This document shows positions 1 to 5,366 of a stretch of DNA of 5,366 nucleotides, piece after piece. A model generated the notes under the pieces. That model did not search any database, had not been told where the DNA came from, and saw only the letters and a program-made list of their open reading frames with translations. Every line of letters begins with the position of its first letter. Position 1 is the first letter of the stretch. Origin of the DNA: Anaerolineae bacterium (GTDB lineage: Bacteria > Chloroflexota > Anaerolineae > 4572-78); the NCBI GenBank assembly GCA_027022125.1, contig JALVZI010000147.1, forward strand, positions 1-5,366. The letters are read 5' to 3'. The translations under genes were made by a program, and so were the position numbers.

Positions 1-24
1 ACCACAAATATTTACAAATTTTAA

Positions 25-107
25 ATGTCATTCCGGAATTTCCCGCAGGGAAATATCCGGAATCCACAGCAAAAAATAGTGGATTCCCGCTTTCGCGGGA
101 ATGACAT
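25..107. repeat. 83-bp palindromic repeat element with four-way cruciform potential
   Basis: The ends are a perfect 10-bp inverted repeat (ATGTCATTCC at 25-34, GGAATGACAT at 98-107). Inside lies a second perfect 9-bp inverted pair (GGAATCCAC at 59-67, GTGGATTCC at 79-87) around an A-rich loop. Each half is also a hairpin by itself. On the left, 30-44 pairs with 48-63 with one bulged A and a GCA loop. On the right, ATTCCCGC (83-90) pairs with GCGGGAAT (95-102) around TTTC. The element can therefore fold as two side-by-side hairpins or as one long four-way junction. Short palindromes with a CATTCCCGC/GCGGGAATG core are common dispersed intergenic repeats in many bacteria, so a non-autonomous (MITE- or REP-like) element is the likely class. 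No target-site duplication or transposase is seen. Confidence 0.75.
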
Positions 108-196
108 GCGCTTCTTTTTCGATTATATATCTCGGGGTATATCGCATTTATAGGTTTTTTGAGTTTTGTCAGTCAATCAGCTCAAAAACTTTAAGT

Positions 197-220
197 TCTC
201 TGCGCCTCTGTGTCTCTGCG
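197..220. repeat. Three tandem degenerate octamers
   Basis: Three consecutive 8-mers, TCTCTGCG, CCTCTGTG and TCTCTGCG, run without gaps; on the other strand they read as CGCAGAGA-type words. The flanks (AAGTT before, GTGAAAAATTAACC after) resemble an intergenic motif I recall from many environmental bacterial genomes; that is recollection, not a search. It lies downstream of truD, beyond the possible terminator. No function can be read from it. Confidence 0.6.
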
Positions 221-232
221 GTGAAAAATTAA

Positions 233-249
233 CCTTTTTCCAAAAAAGG
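233..249 (-). terminator. Possible intrinsic terminator of truD
   Basis: Read on the minus strand, about 13 nt past the truD stop codon, CCTTTTT and AAAAAGG form a 7-bp stem around a 3-nt loop. TTAATTTTT follows. The position and T-rich tail suit an intrinsic terminator, but the stem is mostly A:T, so it would be weak. The 83-bp palindrome further downstream (25-107) could act as a backup hairpin. Confidence 0.4.
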
Positions 250-262
250 CATCTCAAACCGT

Positions 263-1468
263 TTAAGGTGACTTCATAATTTCGCGCAAAACGATGGTGG
301 CATATACCCCCGGCGGCAGCGAAAACGACACCACCAGCCCCTCATCCCACCCCAGCGATGCATCCGCCAGCGGGATGCGATACGGGCGGCGCTCGCCATT
401 AAAGTTGACGCCGGGCACGCGAAAATCGCCGAGCGAGATTTCCTCTTCCACCAGCACTGCCGCTTCGCGTGCGCCGGGCTTGCCCTGCGCCGTCAGCATT
501 TTTACACCGAACATGGGACCCGCCGGACTGATAGTCAGCGCATCGGCGCGGGGCTGCTCCGCCGCCGCATCTTCTACCACAAAACACGCGCCGTTGCGAT
601 GAATGTATGCCACATCCCCCGTTTCCAACCGGTGGATGGCGGGCAATCGCTGCGCCAGCAGTTTGTTGAACAGATGCGATTGGTATGCCGACACATACAG
701 CCGTTTCAGCCGCCGGTCGAGCGCGCGCACCGCTCGGCGGGGGTCGCCGGTGCGAACCAATTGGCGCAGCACGGCGCGCTCATCGCGCAGAAAGGGGGGA
801 AAGGCTTCCAGCGCCGCCGCCCAATCGCCACTATCGAACAGCGCGCGGGCATGTTGCGCGGGCGCGGCTTCGGTGGGTTGGGGCTTGCCGAGCAGTTCGC
901 GCAAAAAAGTGTCCATATCGTTTTGCACCAGCGCTTTGCCCAACCACTGCGAGTTGTTTCGATGCCCGAACCGCTGTTTGCCGAAATAGTTGGGCACGCC
1001 GCGCGCCTGCAATTGCACCAAAATCGCTTCGGCGGCGGGTAATGCCGATTTTTCCACCCCGCGCACGCGGATGACGAATTTGTTGCCCGCCGAATGTCCC
1101 GGTTTGAGTTTGTTTCGGTGGCGGGCAACACGCAGGATTTTCACGCCGGGAATTTCCAGCGCGCGCGCCGCATCTTCGGTAATGCCGTCCACTGAAAATG
1201 TCTGCCGGGTGACGGCGTGTGCATCTTTCAGCCCGGCATATCCAATGGCTTTGCGGTTCACACCCAGCGCACGCGCCATCATCCCCAGCACTTTCAGGGT
1301 GGTCAGGTTTGTTTTTTCAATGGTGATATACACGTGCTGCCCCTCGCCGCTCGGTTCGTATTTTGGAATTTCTTCCACAAAAAAATCGGCGGGGGTGGTT
1401 TTTATTTGCCCGCCGATGCCCGGCAGGTCGGCGGTGAGGTAGGGTTTCGGGTTAGTTTCAAGTTTCAA
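263..1468 (-). CDS. truD: tRNA pseudouridine(13) synthase TruD
   Basis: TruD converts uridine 13 of certain tRNAs to pseudouridine in the cytoplasm. At 401 residues it is longer than E. coli TruD (about 350) but plausible for the wider family. The catalytic motif is clear: GLKDAHAVT at residues 79-87, with Asp82 as the expected nucleophile. Other family blocks follow in order: PNYFGKQRFG (159-168), LYVSAYQSHLFN (257-268), PAGPMFGVKM (315-324), NGERRPY (358-364) and the C-terminal SLPPGVYATIVLREIMK (383-399). The start is TTG at 1468. A TGA lies two codons upstream in frame, and there is no other start before the conserved YLTADLPGIGG block (10-20), so TTG is the only reasonable choice. Only a weak GGA precedes it. 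The first five codons lie within the heptad repeat array. The gene is transcribed divergently from fabF and is probably monocistronic here. Confidence 0.95.
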   Translation of the reverse strand: MKLETNPKPYLTADLPGIGGQIKTTPADFFVEEIPKYEPSGEGQHVYITIEKTNLTTLKVLGMMARALGVNRKAIGYAGLKDAHAVTRQTFSVDGITEDAARALEIPGVKILRVARHRNKLKPGHSAGNKFVIRVRGVEKSALPAAEAILVQLQARGVPNYFGKQRFGHRNNSQWLGKALVQNDMDTFLRELLGKPQPTEAAPAQHARALFDSGDWAAALEAFPPFLRDERAVLRQLVRTGDPRRAVRALDRRLKRLYVSAYQSHLFNKLLAQRLPAIHRLETGDVAYIHRNGACFVVEDAAAEQPRADALTISPAGPMFGVKMLTAQGKPGAREAAVLVEEEISLGDFRVPGVNFNGERRPYRIPLADASLGWDEGLVVSFSLPPGVYATIVLREIMKSP

Positions 1469-1688
1469 GTTTCAAGTCCAAAGTCGGGTAGTGGTTAGTT
1501 TTCAGTCATCAGTTTTCAGTTTTCAGTGGTCAGTGGTCAGTCCAAAGTTTCAAGTCCAAAGTCCAAAGTCATCACGTTTCACACATCACGAAAGCAAGGA
1601 GCAGGAAGCAAGAAGCAAGGGAATGAATAACTCACGCATCACGCATCACGTTTCACGGTTCACGCATCACGCAATACGAAATACGGTT
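1454..1688 (+). repeat. Degenerate heptanucleotide array (copy A)
   Basis: This 235-bp tract is made of 7-bp words with almost no spacers. AGT recurs every 7 bases from 1454 to 1482. After one 8-base step it recurs every 7 bases from 1490 to 1567, 17 occurrences in all, in words such as AGTTTCA, CAGTTTT, CAGTGGT and AAGTCCA. The words then change but the period holds: CACGTTT, CACACAT and CACGAAA at 1573-1593, then GCAAGGA, GCAGGAA, GCAAGAA and GCAAGGG at 1594-1621. An 11-bp joint, AATGAATAACT (1622-1632), follows. Six CAC-type words and two TACG words complete the tract (1633-1688). Heterocystous cyanobacteria are known to carry heptamer STRR repeats of similar character, but nothing else here points to a cyanobacterium. 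The array fills the truD side of the truD/fabF divergent region and includes the truD start. Function is unknown. Confidence 0.85.
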
Positions 1689-1805
1689 CAACCAATCTCC
1701 AATCTCTATTATAGCACCAACTGTAAATTTGTCGCATCTTTTGCAGAGCGATTGTGTTTTATTTTTTATGACAGTTTAACATTTCCCCATTGAAGAGGTG
1801 AAGAT
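1689..1805 (+). promoter_or_regulatory. fabF-fabH leader and probable promoter region
   Basis: This is the only stretch between truD and fabF that is not clearly heptad array, apart from two more 7-mers (AATCTCC, AATCTCT) at its left edge. It is A+T-rich, as expected for a promoter. A weak sigma70-like pair is TTGCAG (1741-1746) and TTTTAT (1764-1769) with a 17-bp spacer. TATTAT at 1707-1712 is another possible -10. I see no convincing FapR- or FabT-type operator palindrome. The promoter assignment is inference from position and composition. Confidence 0.3.
1792..1800 (+). promoter_or_regulatory. Ribosome binding site of fabF
   Basis: GAAGAGGTG is a good Shine-Dalgarno match ending 5 nt before the ATG at 1806. 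It fixes the fabF start. Confidence 0.8.
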
Positions 1806-3071
1806 ATGGCAAGACGAGTGGTTATCACCGGCGTGGGCACGGTGAATCCACTGGGAAACGATGTTCCCACCACGTGGAAAAATTTATTAGCCGGAAAATC
1901 CGGCATTGATACCATCACCCATTTCGACCCGACCGGGTTCGGCACGCGATTTGGCGGCGAAGTGAAAGATTTTGACCCGGAAGCACTGTTCGGCAGACGC
2001 GCCGCGCGCCGGATGGACAGATTCACACAATTTGCGCTGGCTGCGGGTATACAGGCAGTTGAAGATTCGGGCATTTTAGAGGCATCGCCCGACCGTACCC
2101 GCATCGGCACAGTCATCGGGTCGGGCATTGGCGGGATGAACACCTTGCTGGCACAGCACACTGTGCTGGAAACAAAAGGCGTGCGCCGAGTCAACCCGTT
2201 TTTCATCCCCATGATTTTACCCGATACCGCCGCCGCACAATTGGCAATTGAATACCGCTTTCAGGGACCATCCATGGCGATTGTCTCGGCATGTGCCAGC
2301 GGCACCAACGCCGTCGGCGAGGCATTCGAGATGGTGGCACGCGGCAGCGCCGATGCCATCATCGCCGGGGGCGCAGATTCGCTCATCAATCCGCTGGTTT
2401 TTGCCGGATTCGCCATTATGAAAGCCTTTTCCACCCGCAACGACGACCCCGTTCACTCCTGCCGCCCCTTCGACAGCACCCGTGACGGGTTCGTCGCCTC
2501 CGAAGGTTCGGCGCTGCTGGTGCTGGAAGCGTTGGAACACGCCCGCGCGCGCGGGGCACACATTTACGCGGAAGTCATCGGTTACGGCACATCGGTGGAT
2601 GCAGACAATATGGCAGCGCCGCTCGCCGATGGCAGCGGGGCAAGTTTGGCGATGAAAAACGCGCTGCGCCGCGCCCAAATCGAACCGGAAGCGGTGGATT
2701 ACATCAACGCGCACGGAACCGCCACCCGATTGAACGATGTCGCCGAAACGAAAGCCATCAAAACCGTGCTCGGCGAGCACGCATACAATATCGCCATCAG
2801 TTCCACCAAATCGATGACCGGGCATTTGCTCGGTGGGGCGGGCGCGCTGGAAGCGCTCATCTGCGCCAAAACCCTGCAAACCGACACCATCGCTCCGACC
2901 ATCAATTTGCACGACCAAGACCCTGAATGCGATTTATATTACACCCCCAACCAACCGGAAAAACGTCCGGTGAATATCGCCATGTCCAATTCTTTTGGAT
3001 TTGGCGGACATAACGCCACTATCGTTTTGCGAAAATACACCGCAAACGGCAACGGCGAAAAAGAGGAGTAG
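1806..3071 (+). CDS. fabF: Beta-ketoacyl-ACP synthase II (KAS II)
   Basis: FabF elongates fatty acids in the cytosolic type II pathway by decarboxylative condensation of malonyl-ACP with an acyl chain held on the active-site Cys. The 421-residue protein is full length (E. coli FabF is about 413). The Cys-His-His triad falls at the E. coli FabF numbers: Cys163 in SACASGTNA (161-169), His303 in NAHGTATRLND (301-311) and His340 in STKSMTGHLLGGAGA (333-347), which also holds Lys335. The N-terminal RRVVITGVGTVNPLGND (3-19), SGIGG (106-110) and C-terminal NSFGFGGHNAT (395-405) are standard family blocks. Residues 412-421 are a short polar tail ending EKEE, whose codons also supply the Shine-Dalgarno for fabH. 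It is the first gene of a two-gene operon. A KS-like domain from polyketide synthesis is unlikely, because the protein stands alone beside fabH. Confidence 0.95.
   Translation: MARRVVITGVGTVNPLGNDVPTTWKNLLAGKSGIDTITHFDPTGFGTRFGGEVKDFDPEALFGRRAARRMDRFTQFALAAGIQAVEDSGILEASPDRTRIGTVIGSGIGGMNTLLAQHTVLETKGVRRVNPFFIPMILPDTAAAQLAIEYRFQGPSMAIVSACASGTNAVGEAFEMVARGSADAIIAGGADSLINPLVFAGFAIMKAFSTRNDDPVHSCRPFDSTRDGFVASEGSALLVLEALEHARARGAHIYAEVIGYGTSVDADNMAAPLADGSGASLAMKNALRRAQIEPEAVDYINAHGTATRLNDVAETKAIKTVLGEHAYNIAISSTKSMTGHLLGGAGALEALICAKTLQTDTIAPTINLHDQDPECDLYYTPNQPEKRPVNIAMSNSFGFGGHNATIVLRKYTANGNGEKEE
3063..3068 (+). promoter_or_regulatory. Ribosome binding site of fabH inside the fabF 3' end
   Basis: GAGGAG, the last two Glu codons of fabF, lies 8 nt before the fabH ATG at 3077. 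The overlap with the end of fabF suggests that translation of the two genes is coupled. Confidence 0.75.
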
Positions 3072-3076
3072 CAATT

Positions 3077-4312
3077 ATGGAAACTTATGCACACATTGTC
3101 GGTTGGGGCATGTATGTGCCTGAAAATATTGTCACCAATGATGATTTGGCGAAAATTGTCGATACCTCCGATGAGTGGATTCGCAGCCGCACCGGCATCC
3201 GCGAGCGGCGCATTGCCACCGAAAAAGACACCACCGCCAGCATGGCAATCACCGCCGCCCGAGAGGCACTCGACCGGGCGCGCATCAACCCCGCCGATGT
3301 GGATTTGGTGATTGTGGCAACCGTCACCCCCGAATACCCCTTCCCTGCCACCGCGTGTCTGGTGCAGGATGCGCTTGGCGCTAAAAAAGCGGGGGCAGTG
3401 GATGTGAACGCCGGATGCAGCGGATTTATTTACGGATTGTCGCTGGCATCGGGGATGATTCGCTCCGAGCAAGCCAAAATAGCGGTTGTTGTCGGCGCAG
3501 AAACGCTATCCCGCATTACCGATTGGGAAGACCGCACCACCTGTGTGCTGTTCGGTGATGGCGCGGGGGCGGTGGTTCTGCAAGCCAGCGAAGAGCCGGG
3601 CGGCGTGCTGTCTACCGTGCTGGGGTCGGATGGCGGCGGCGGCAATTATCTGGTGATGCCCGGCGGCGGCAGCAAAAATCCCGCCTCGGTAGAAACGGTG
3701 AAAAACCGCGACCATTTCATAAAAATGAATGGACCCGAAGTGTACAAATTCGCCACACGGGTGATGGGTCGTGCCGCCAAAGAAGCGTGCGAAAAAGCAA
3801 ACATCGATTTGGGCGATATTGATTTGTTCATCCCCCATCAGGCAAATGCCCGTATCATCAAATCGGCGGCAAAATACCTGAAACTGGATGAAAGCAAAGT
3901 TTTCCAAAATTTGCAGCATTACGGCAACACATCGTCTGCCTCTGTGCCGATTGCTCTGTGCGAAGCCATCCAAACCGGGCGCGTGCGCGACGGTGACGAT
4001 TTGGTGCTGGTCGGGTTCGGTGCAGGATTGACATGGGGCGCAACAGTCGTCAAATGGGGATTGCCCATACCATACCAAAAACGGCAAAAATGGTATCGCG
4101 GGCTGCGCTGGGTGCTGTACCGCTGGGCGCAGCTCAGTTCGCGGCTCAACTGGTTCATTCTCAATATCGAAAATCGGCTGGCACATCGAAATATCCCCTC
4201 GATACCGAGCATCCCGTACATCACGGAAAAAGAAGACCCGCCGCAAAAATCATCGAACGGGCACAACGGGCACGGGAAAATCGAACCGGAGCAAACGGAG
4301 AAGGAGGAATAA
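3077..4312 (+). CDS. fabH: Beta-ketoacyl-ACP synthase III (KAS III) with C-terminal extension
   Basis: FabH starts type II fatty-acid synthesis by condensing a short acyl-CoA with malonyl-ACP; its substrate choice sets straight or branched primers, which the sequence does not settle. The triad is complete: Cys114 in NAGCSGFIYGLSLA (111-124), His254 in PHQANARI (253-260) and Asn284 in YGNTSSASVPIAL (282-294). DEWIRSRTGIRERR (32-45), TDWEDRTTCVLFGDGAGA (148-165) and GFGAGLTWG (313-321) are further FabH blocks. The usual fold ends near residue 329. About 82 more residues follow: a basic, Trp-rich, probably helical stretch (333-372; Trp 339, 345, 350, 359), a Pro-rich IPSIPSIP (373-380) and a polar, charged tail ending EKEE. 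The frame stays open without interruption through this extension. The start at 3077 is fixed by the Shine-Dalgarno in fabF. Confidence 0.94.
   Translation: METYAHIVGWGMYVPENIVTNDDLAKIVDTSDEWIRSRTGIRERRIATEKDTTASMAITAAREALDRARINPADVDLVIVATVTPEYPFPATACLVQDALGAKKAGAVDVNAGCSGFIYGLSLASGMIRSEQAKIAVVVGAETLSRITDWEDRTTCVLFGDGAGAVVLQASEEPGGVLSTVLGSDGGGGNYLVMPGGGSKNPASVETVKNRDHFIKMNGPEVYKFATRVMGRAAKEACEKANIDLGDIDLFIPHQANARIIKSAAKYLKLDESKVFQNLQHYGNTSSASVPIALCEAIQTGRVRDGDDLVLVGFGAGLTWGATVVKWGLPIPYQKRQKWYRGLRWVLYRWAQLSSRLNWFILNIENRLAHRNIPSIPSIPYITEKEDPPQKSSNGHNGHGKIEPEQTEKEE
4301..4307 (+). promoter_or_regulatory. Shine-Dalgarno-like site at the fabH end with no gene behind it
   Basis: AAGGAGG is a near-perfect Shine-Dalgarno in the last codons of fabH, like the site at the end of fabF. 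No ATG, GTG or TTG lies within 5-12 nt, and the first candidate starts further on give no ORF of note before the heptad array. It may be a relic of a former third operon gene, or simply Lys/Glu codons. Confidence 0.3.
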
Positions 4313-4336
4313 AGGTAGGGATTCGTTGAATAGCTG

Positions 4337-4473
4337 AATCGTATTGCGTATTTCGTATTGCGTGAAACGTGATGAGTGATGCGTGAGTTATTCATTCCCT
4401 TGCTTCTTACTTCCTGCTCCTTGCTTTCGTGATGCGTGAAACGTGATGACTTTGGACTTGAAACTTTAAACTG
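4337..4473 (-). repeat. Degenerate heptanucleotide array (copy B, inverted relative to copy A)
   Basis: Read on the minus strand, this 137-bp tract is twelve 7-mers, the joint AACT, then seven 7-mers. It begins CAGTTTA, AAGTTTC, AAGTCCA, AAGTCAT. Word order matches copy A. The stretch 4365-4452 pairs with 1566-1653 over 88 bp with three mismatches by my count, including the shared AATGAATAACT joint. Outside this core the copies differ by whole 7-mers. Copy A has an extra AAGTCCA, and it also has two extra CAC words before CACGCAA. Copy B has an extra TACGCAA. The array fills most of the 173 nt between fabH and the ATPase gene. I see no strong terminator in it. Confidence 0.85.
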
Positions 4474-4485
4474 ACAACCAACCCT

Positions 4486-5366
4486 ATGGCACAACACCGT
4501 TCGCATTTAATGGAAATACTGCGCCGCCACAGTGTGGCGCAAAAAGTTATCAGCGCTCCGCTGGCAGATAACGGGCTTGCCGATGAAGTCCGCTTTCCGT
4601 TTTTGGCTCTGGTCGGGCAAATGGAAATGAAACTCGCACTGTTGCTGTCGCTGGTAAACCGAAATGTGGGCGGCGTATTGCTGATTGGTCCGCGCGGCAC
4701 GGGCAAAACCACCGCCGTGCGCGGGCTGGTCGAACTGATGCCCACCGTGACACGCAGTCTGTGTCCGTATGGCTGCACCGAAACCGCCGTGGAGGCGCTG
4801 GGCATTGATGCCATCTGCGCCGATTGCGCCAAAAAATACGCCGCCGGTGAGTCGCTGACCGCCACCGAGCCGATGCGGTTGATTGAATTGCCGCTGAACA
4901 GCCGTTTGGAAGATGTGGTCGGCGGCATCAATGAGCGGGTTGCCATCGAACAGCAGAAAGTTCAATTGCAGCGGGGTATTCTCAGCTACGCCGACCAAAA
5001 TATGCTGTATATTGATGAAGTGAATTTGCTGGATGACGCCATCATCAACGCCATTTTGGATGCCGCCGCGCAGGGGATGTTCACCGTGCGGCGGGGGGCG
5101 ATGAGCGCCACATATCAATCGCGGCTCTTTTTGGTGGGGTCGATGAACCCGGAAGAGGGGAAACTGCGCCCGCAAATTCAAGACCGCTTCGGGCTGCGAG
5201 TGGTGGTGCGCGGGCTAACCGATGCCGCCGACCGGCTGGAAGCGTATCGCCGCGCGGTGGCATACCAGCAAAATCGGCATCAATTTGCCGCCGAATGGCG
5301 GTTTGAAACCGAGCAAGCCACTACCGAAATTCAAGCCGCGCGCGAGCGATTGCCCCGCGTCACATT
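4486..5366 (+). CDS. BchI/ChlI-like magnesium chelatase AAA+ ATPase, 5' part
   Basis: This open frame has no stop up to the window edge, so 293 residues are seen and the C-terminus is missing. The family ATPase drives insertion of Mg2+ into protoporphyrin IX together with D and H subunits. Relatives in non-photosynthetic bacteria pair with VWA-domain proteins for other, poorly known metal-insertion or remodelling roles. Visible parts are FPFLALVGQMEMKLALLL (37-54), Walker A GPRGTGKT (68-75), Walker B MLYIDEVNLL (173-182, Asp177 and Glu178), sensor 1 GSMNPEEG (218-225, Asn221) and an arginine-finger block RPQIQDRFG (228-236). A four-Cys insert, CPYGC plus CADC (Cys 93, 97, 111, 114), may bind a metal ion. 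ATG 4486 is the first start; a TGA lies nine codons upstream and no clear Shine-Dalgarno is seen. ATG 4510 is an alternative. Whether a chlorophyll, cobalamin or other pathway is served cannot be told from this window. Confidence 0.85.
   Translation, partial: MAQHRSHLMEILRRHSVAQKVISAPLADNGLADEVRFPFLALVGQMEMKLALLLSLVNRNVGGVLLIGPRGTGKTTAVRGLVELMPTVTRSLCPYGCTETAVEALGIDAICADCAKKYAAGESLTATEPMRLIELPLNSRLEDVVGGINERVAIEQQKVQLQRGILSYADQNMLYIDEVNLLDDAIINAILDAAAQGMFTVRRGAMSATYQSRLFLVGSMNPEEGKLRPQIQDRFGLRVVVRGLTDAADRLEAYRRAVAYQQNRHQFAAEWRFETEQATTEIQAARERLPRVT

Noticed and set aside
1454..1688. A CRISPR array in the repeat tract.
   Set aside because: There are no 23-40 bp repeats separated by unique spacers; the period is 7 bp with no spacers.
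1491..1793. A 100-codon plus-strand frame across copy A, whose product resembles that of a minus-strand frame across copy B.
   Set aside because: The similarity is just translation of the shared repeat. Differences of whole 7-mers break the frame between copies, and the product is low-complexity with no Shine-Dalgarno.
2217..2918. A long minus-strand open frame (233 codons) inside fabF.
   Set aside because: It is an antisense shadow of fabF, which has all family motifs. The frame has no recognisable domain and no ribosome binding site.
3506..4246. A long minus-strand open frame (246 codons) inside fabH.
   Set aside because: It is an antisense shadow of a gene with a complete catalytic triad; its product is His/Cys-rich without a recognisable family.
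4320..4340. A terminator hairpin after fabH (GATTC at 4320-4324 with GAATC at 4336-4340).
   Set aside because: The stem is only 5 bp with an 11-nt loop and no T-run follows.
4507..5181. A minus-strand open frame of 224 codons opposite the ATPase gene.
   Set aside because: The plus frame carries Walker A, Walker B, sensor 1 and arginine-finger motifs in the right order, so the minus frame is a shadow.

Overview
The window carries four protein-coding genes of a free-living bacterium. They are truD (tRNA pseudouridine synthase, minus strand), fabF and fabH (fatty-acid synthesis, plus strand, 5 nt apart), and the first 293 codons of a BchI/ChlI-type magnesium-chelatase AAA+ ATPase (plus strand, cut by the window end). 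The FabH N-terminus, the TruD N-terminus and the repeat-rich intergenic DNA remind me of Chloroflexota (Anaerolineae-like). This is recall of family resemblance, not a database result, and the phylum remains open.

Layout. Positions 1-262 hold no gene. They contain an 83-bp palindromic repeat (25-107), a short octamer repeat (197-220) and a possible truD terminator (233-249). truD runs leftward from 1468 to 263. Positions 1454-1688 are a remarkable array in which the DNA is built almost wholly of 7-bp words. Positions 1689-1805 are the fabF leader with a good Shine-Dalgarno. fabF (1806-3071) and fabH (3077-4312) form a tight operon. A second heptad array (4337-4473) lies in inverted orientation after fabH. 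The chelatase-like ATPase starts at 4486.

Function. FabH (KAS III) would start fatty-acid synthesis by condensing acyl-CoA with malonyl-ACP, and FabF (KAS II) would elongate the chain. All catalytic residues are present in both. FabH has an unusual C-terminal extension of about 80 residues. TruD and the ATPase have no evident pathway link to these two.

The genes are conserved housekeeping types, and I see no defence, mobile or biosynthetic system. The most interesting signal is in the non-coding DNA. Two inverted arrays of 7-mers share the same word order and bracket fabF-fabH. They differ by point changes and by gain or loss of whole 7-mers. One supplies the only available start codon of truD, and the other ends just before the ATPase start.
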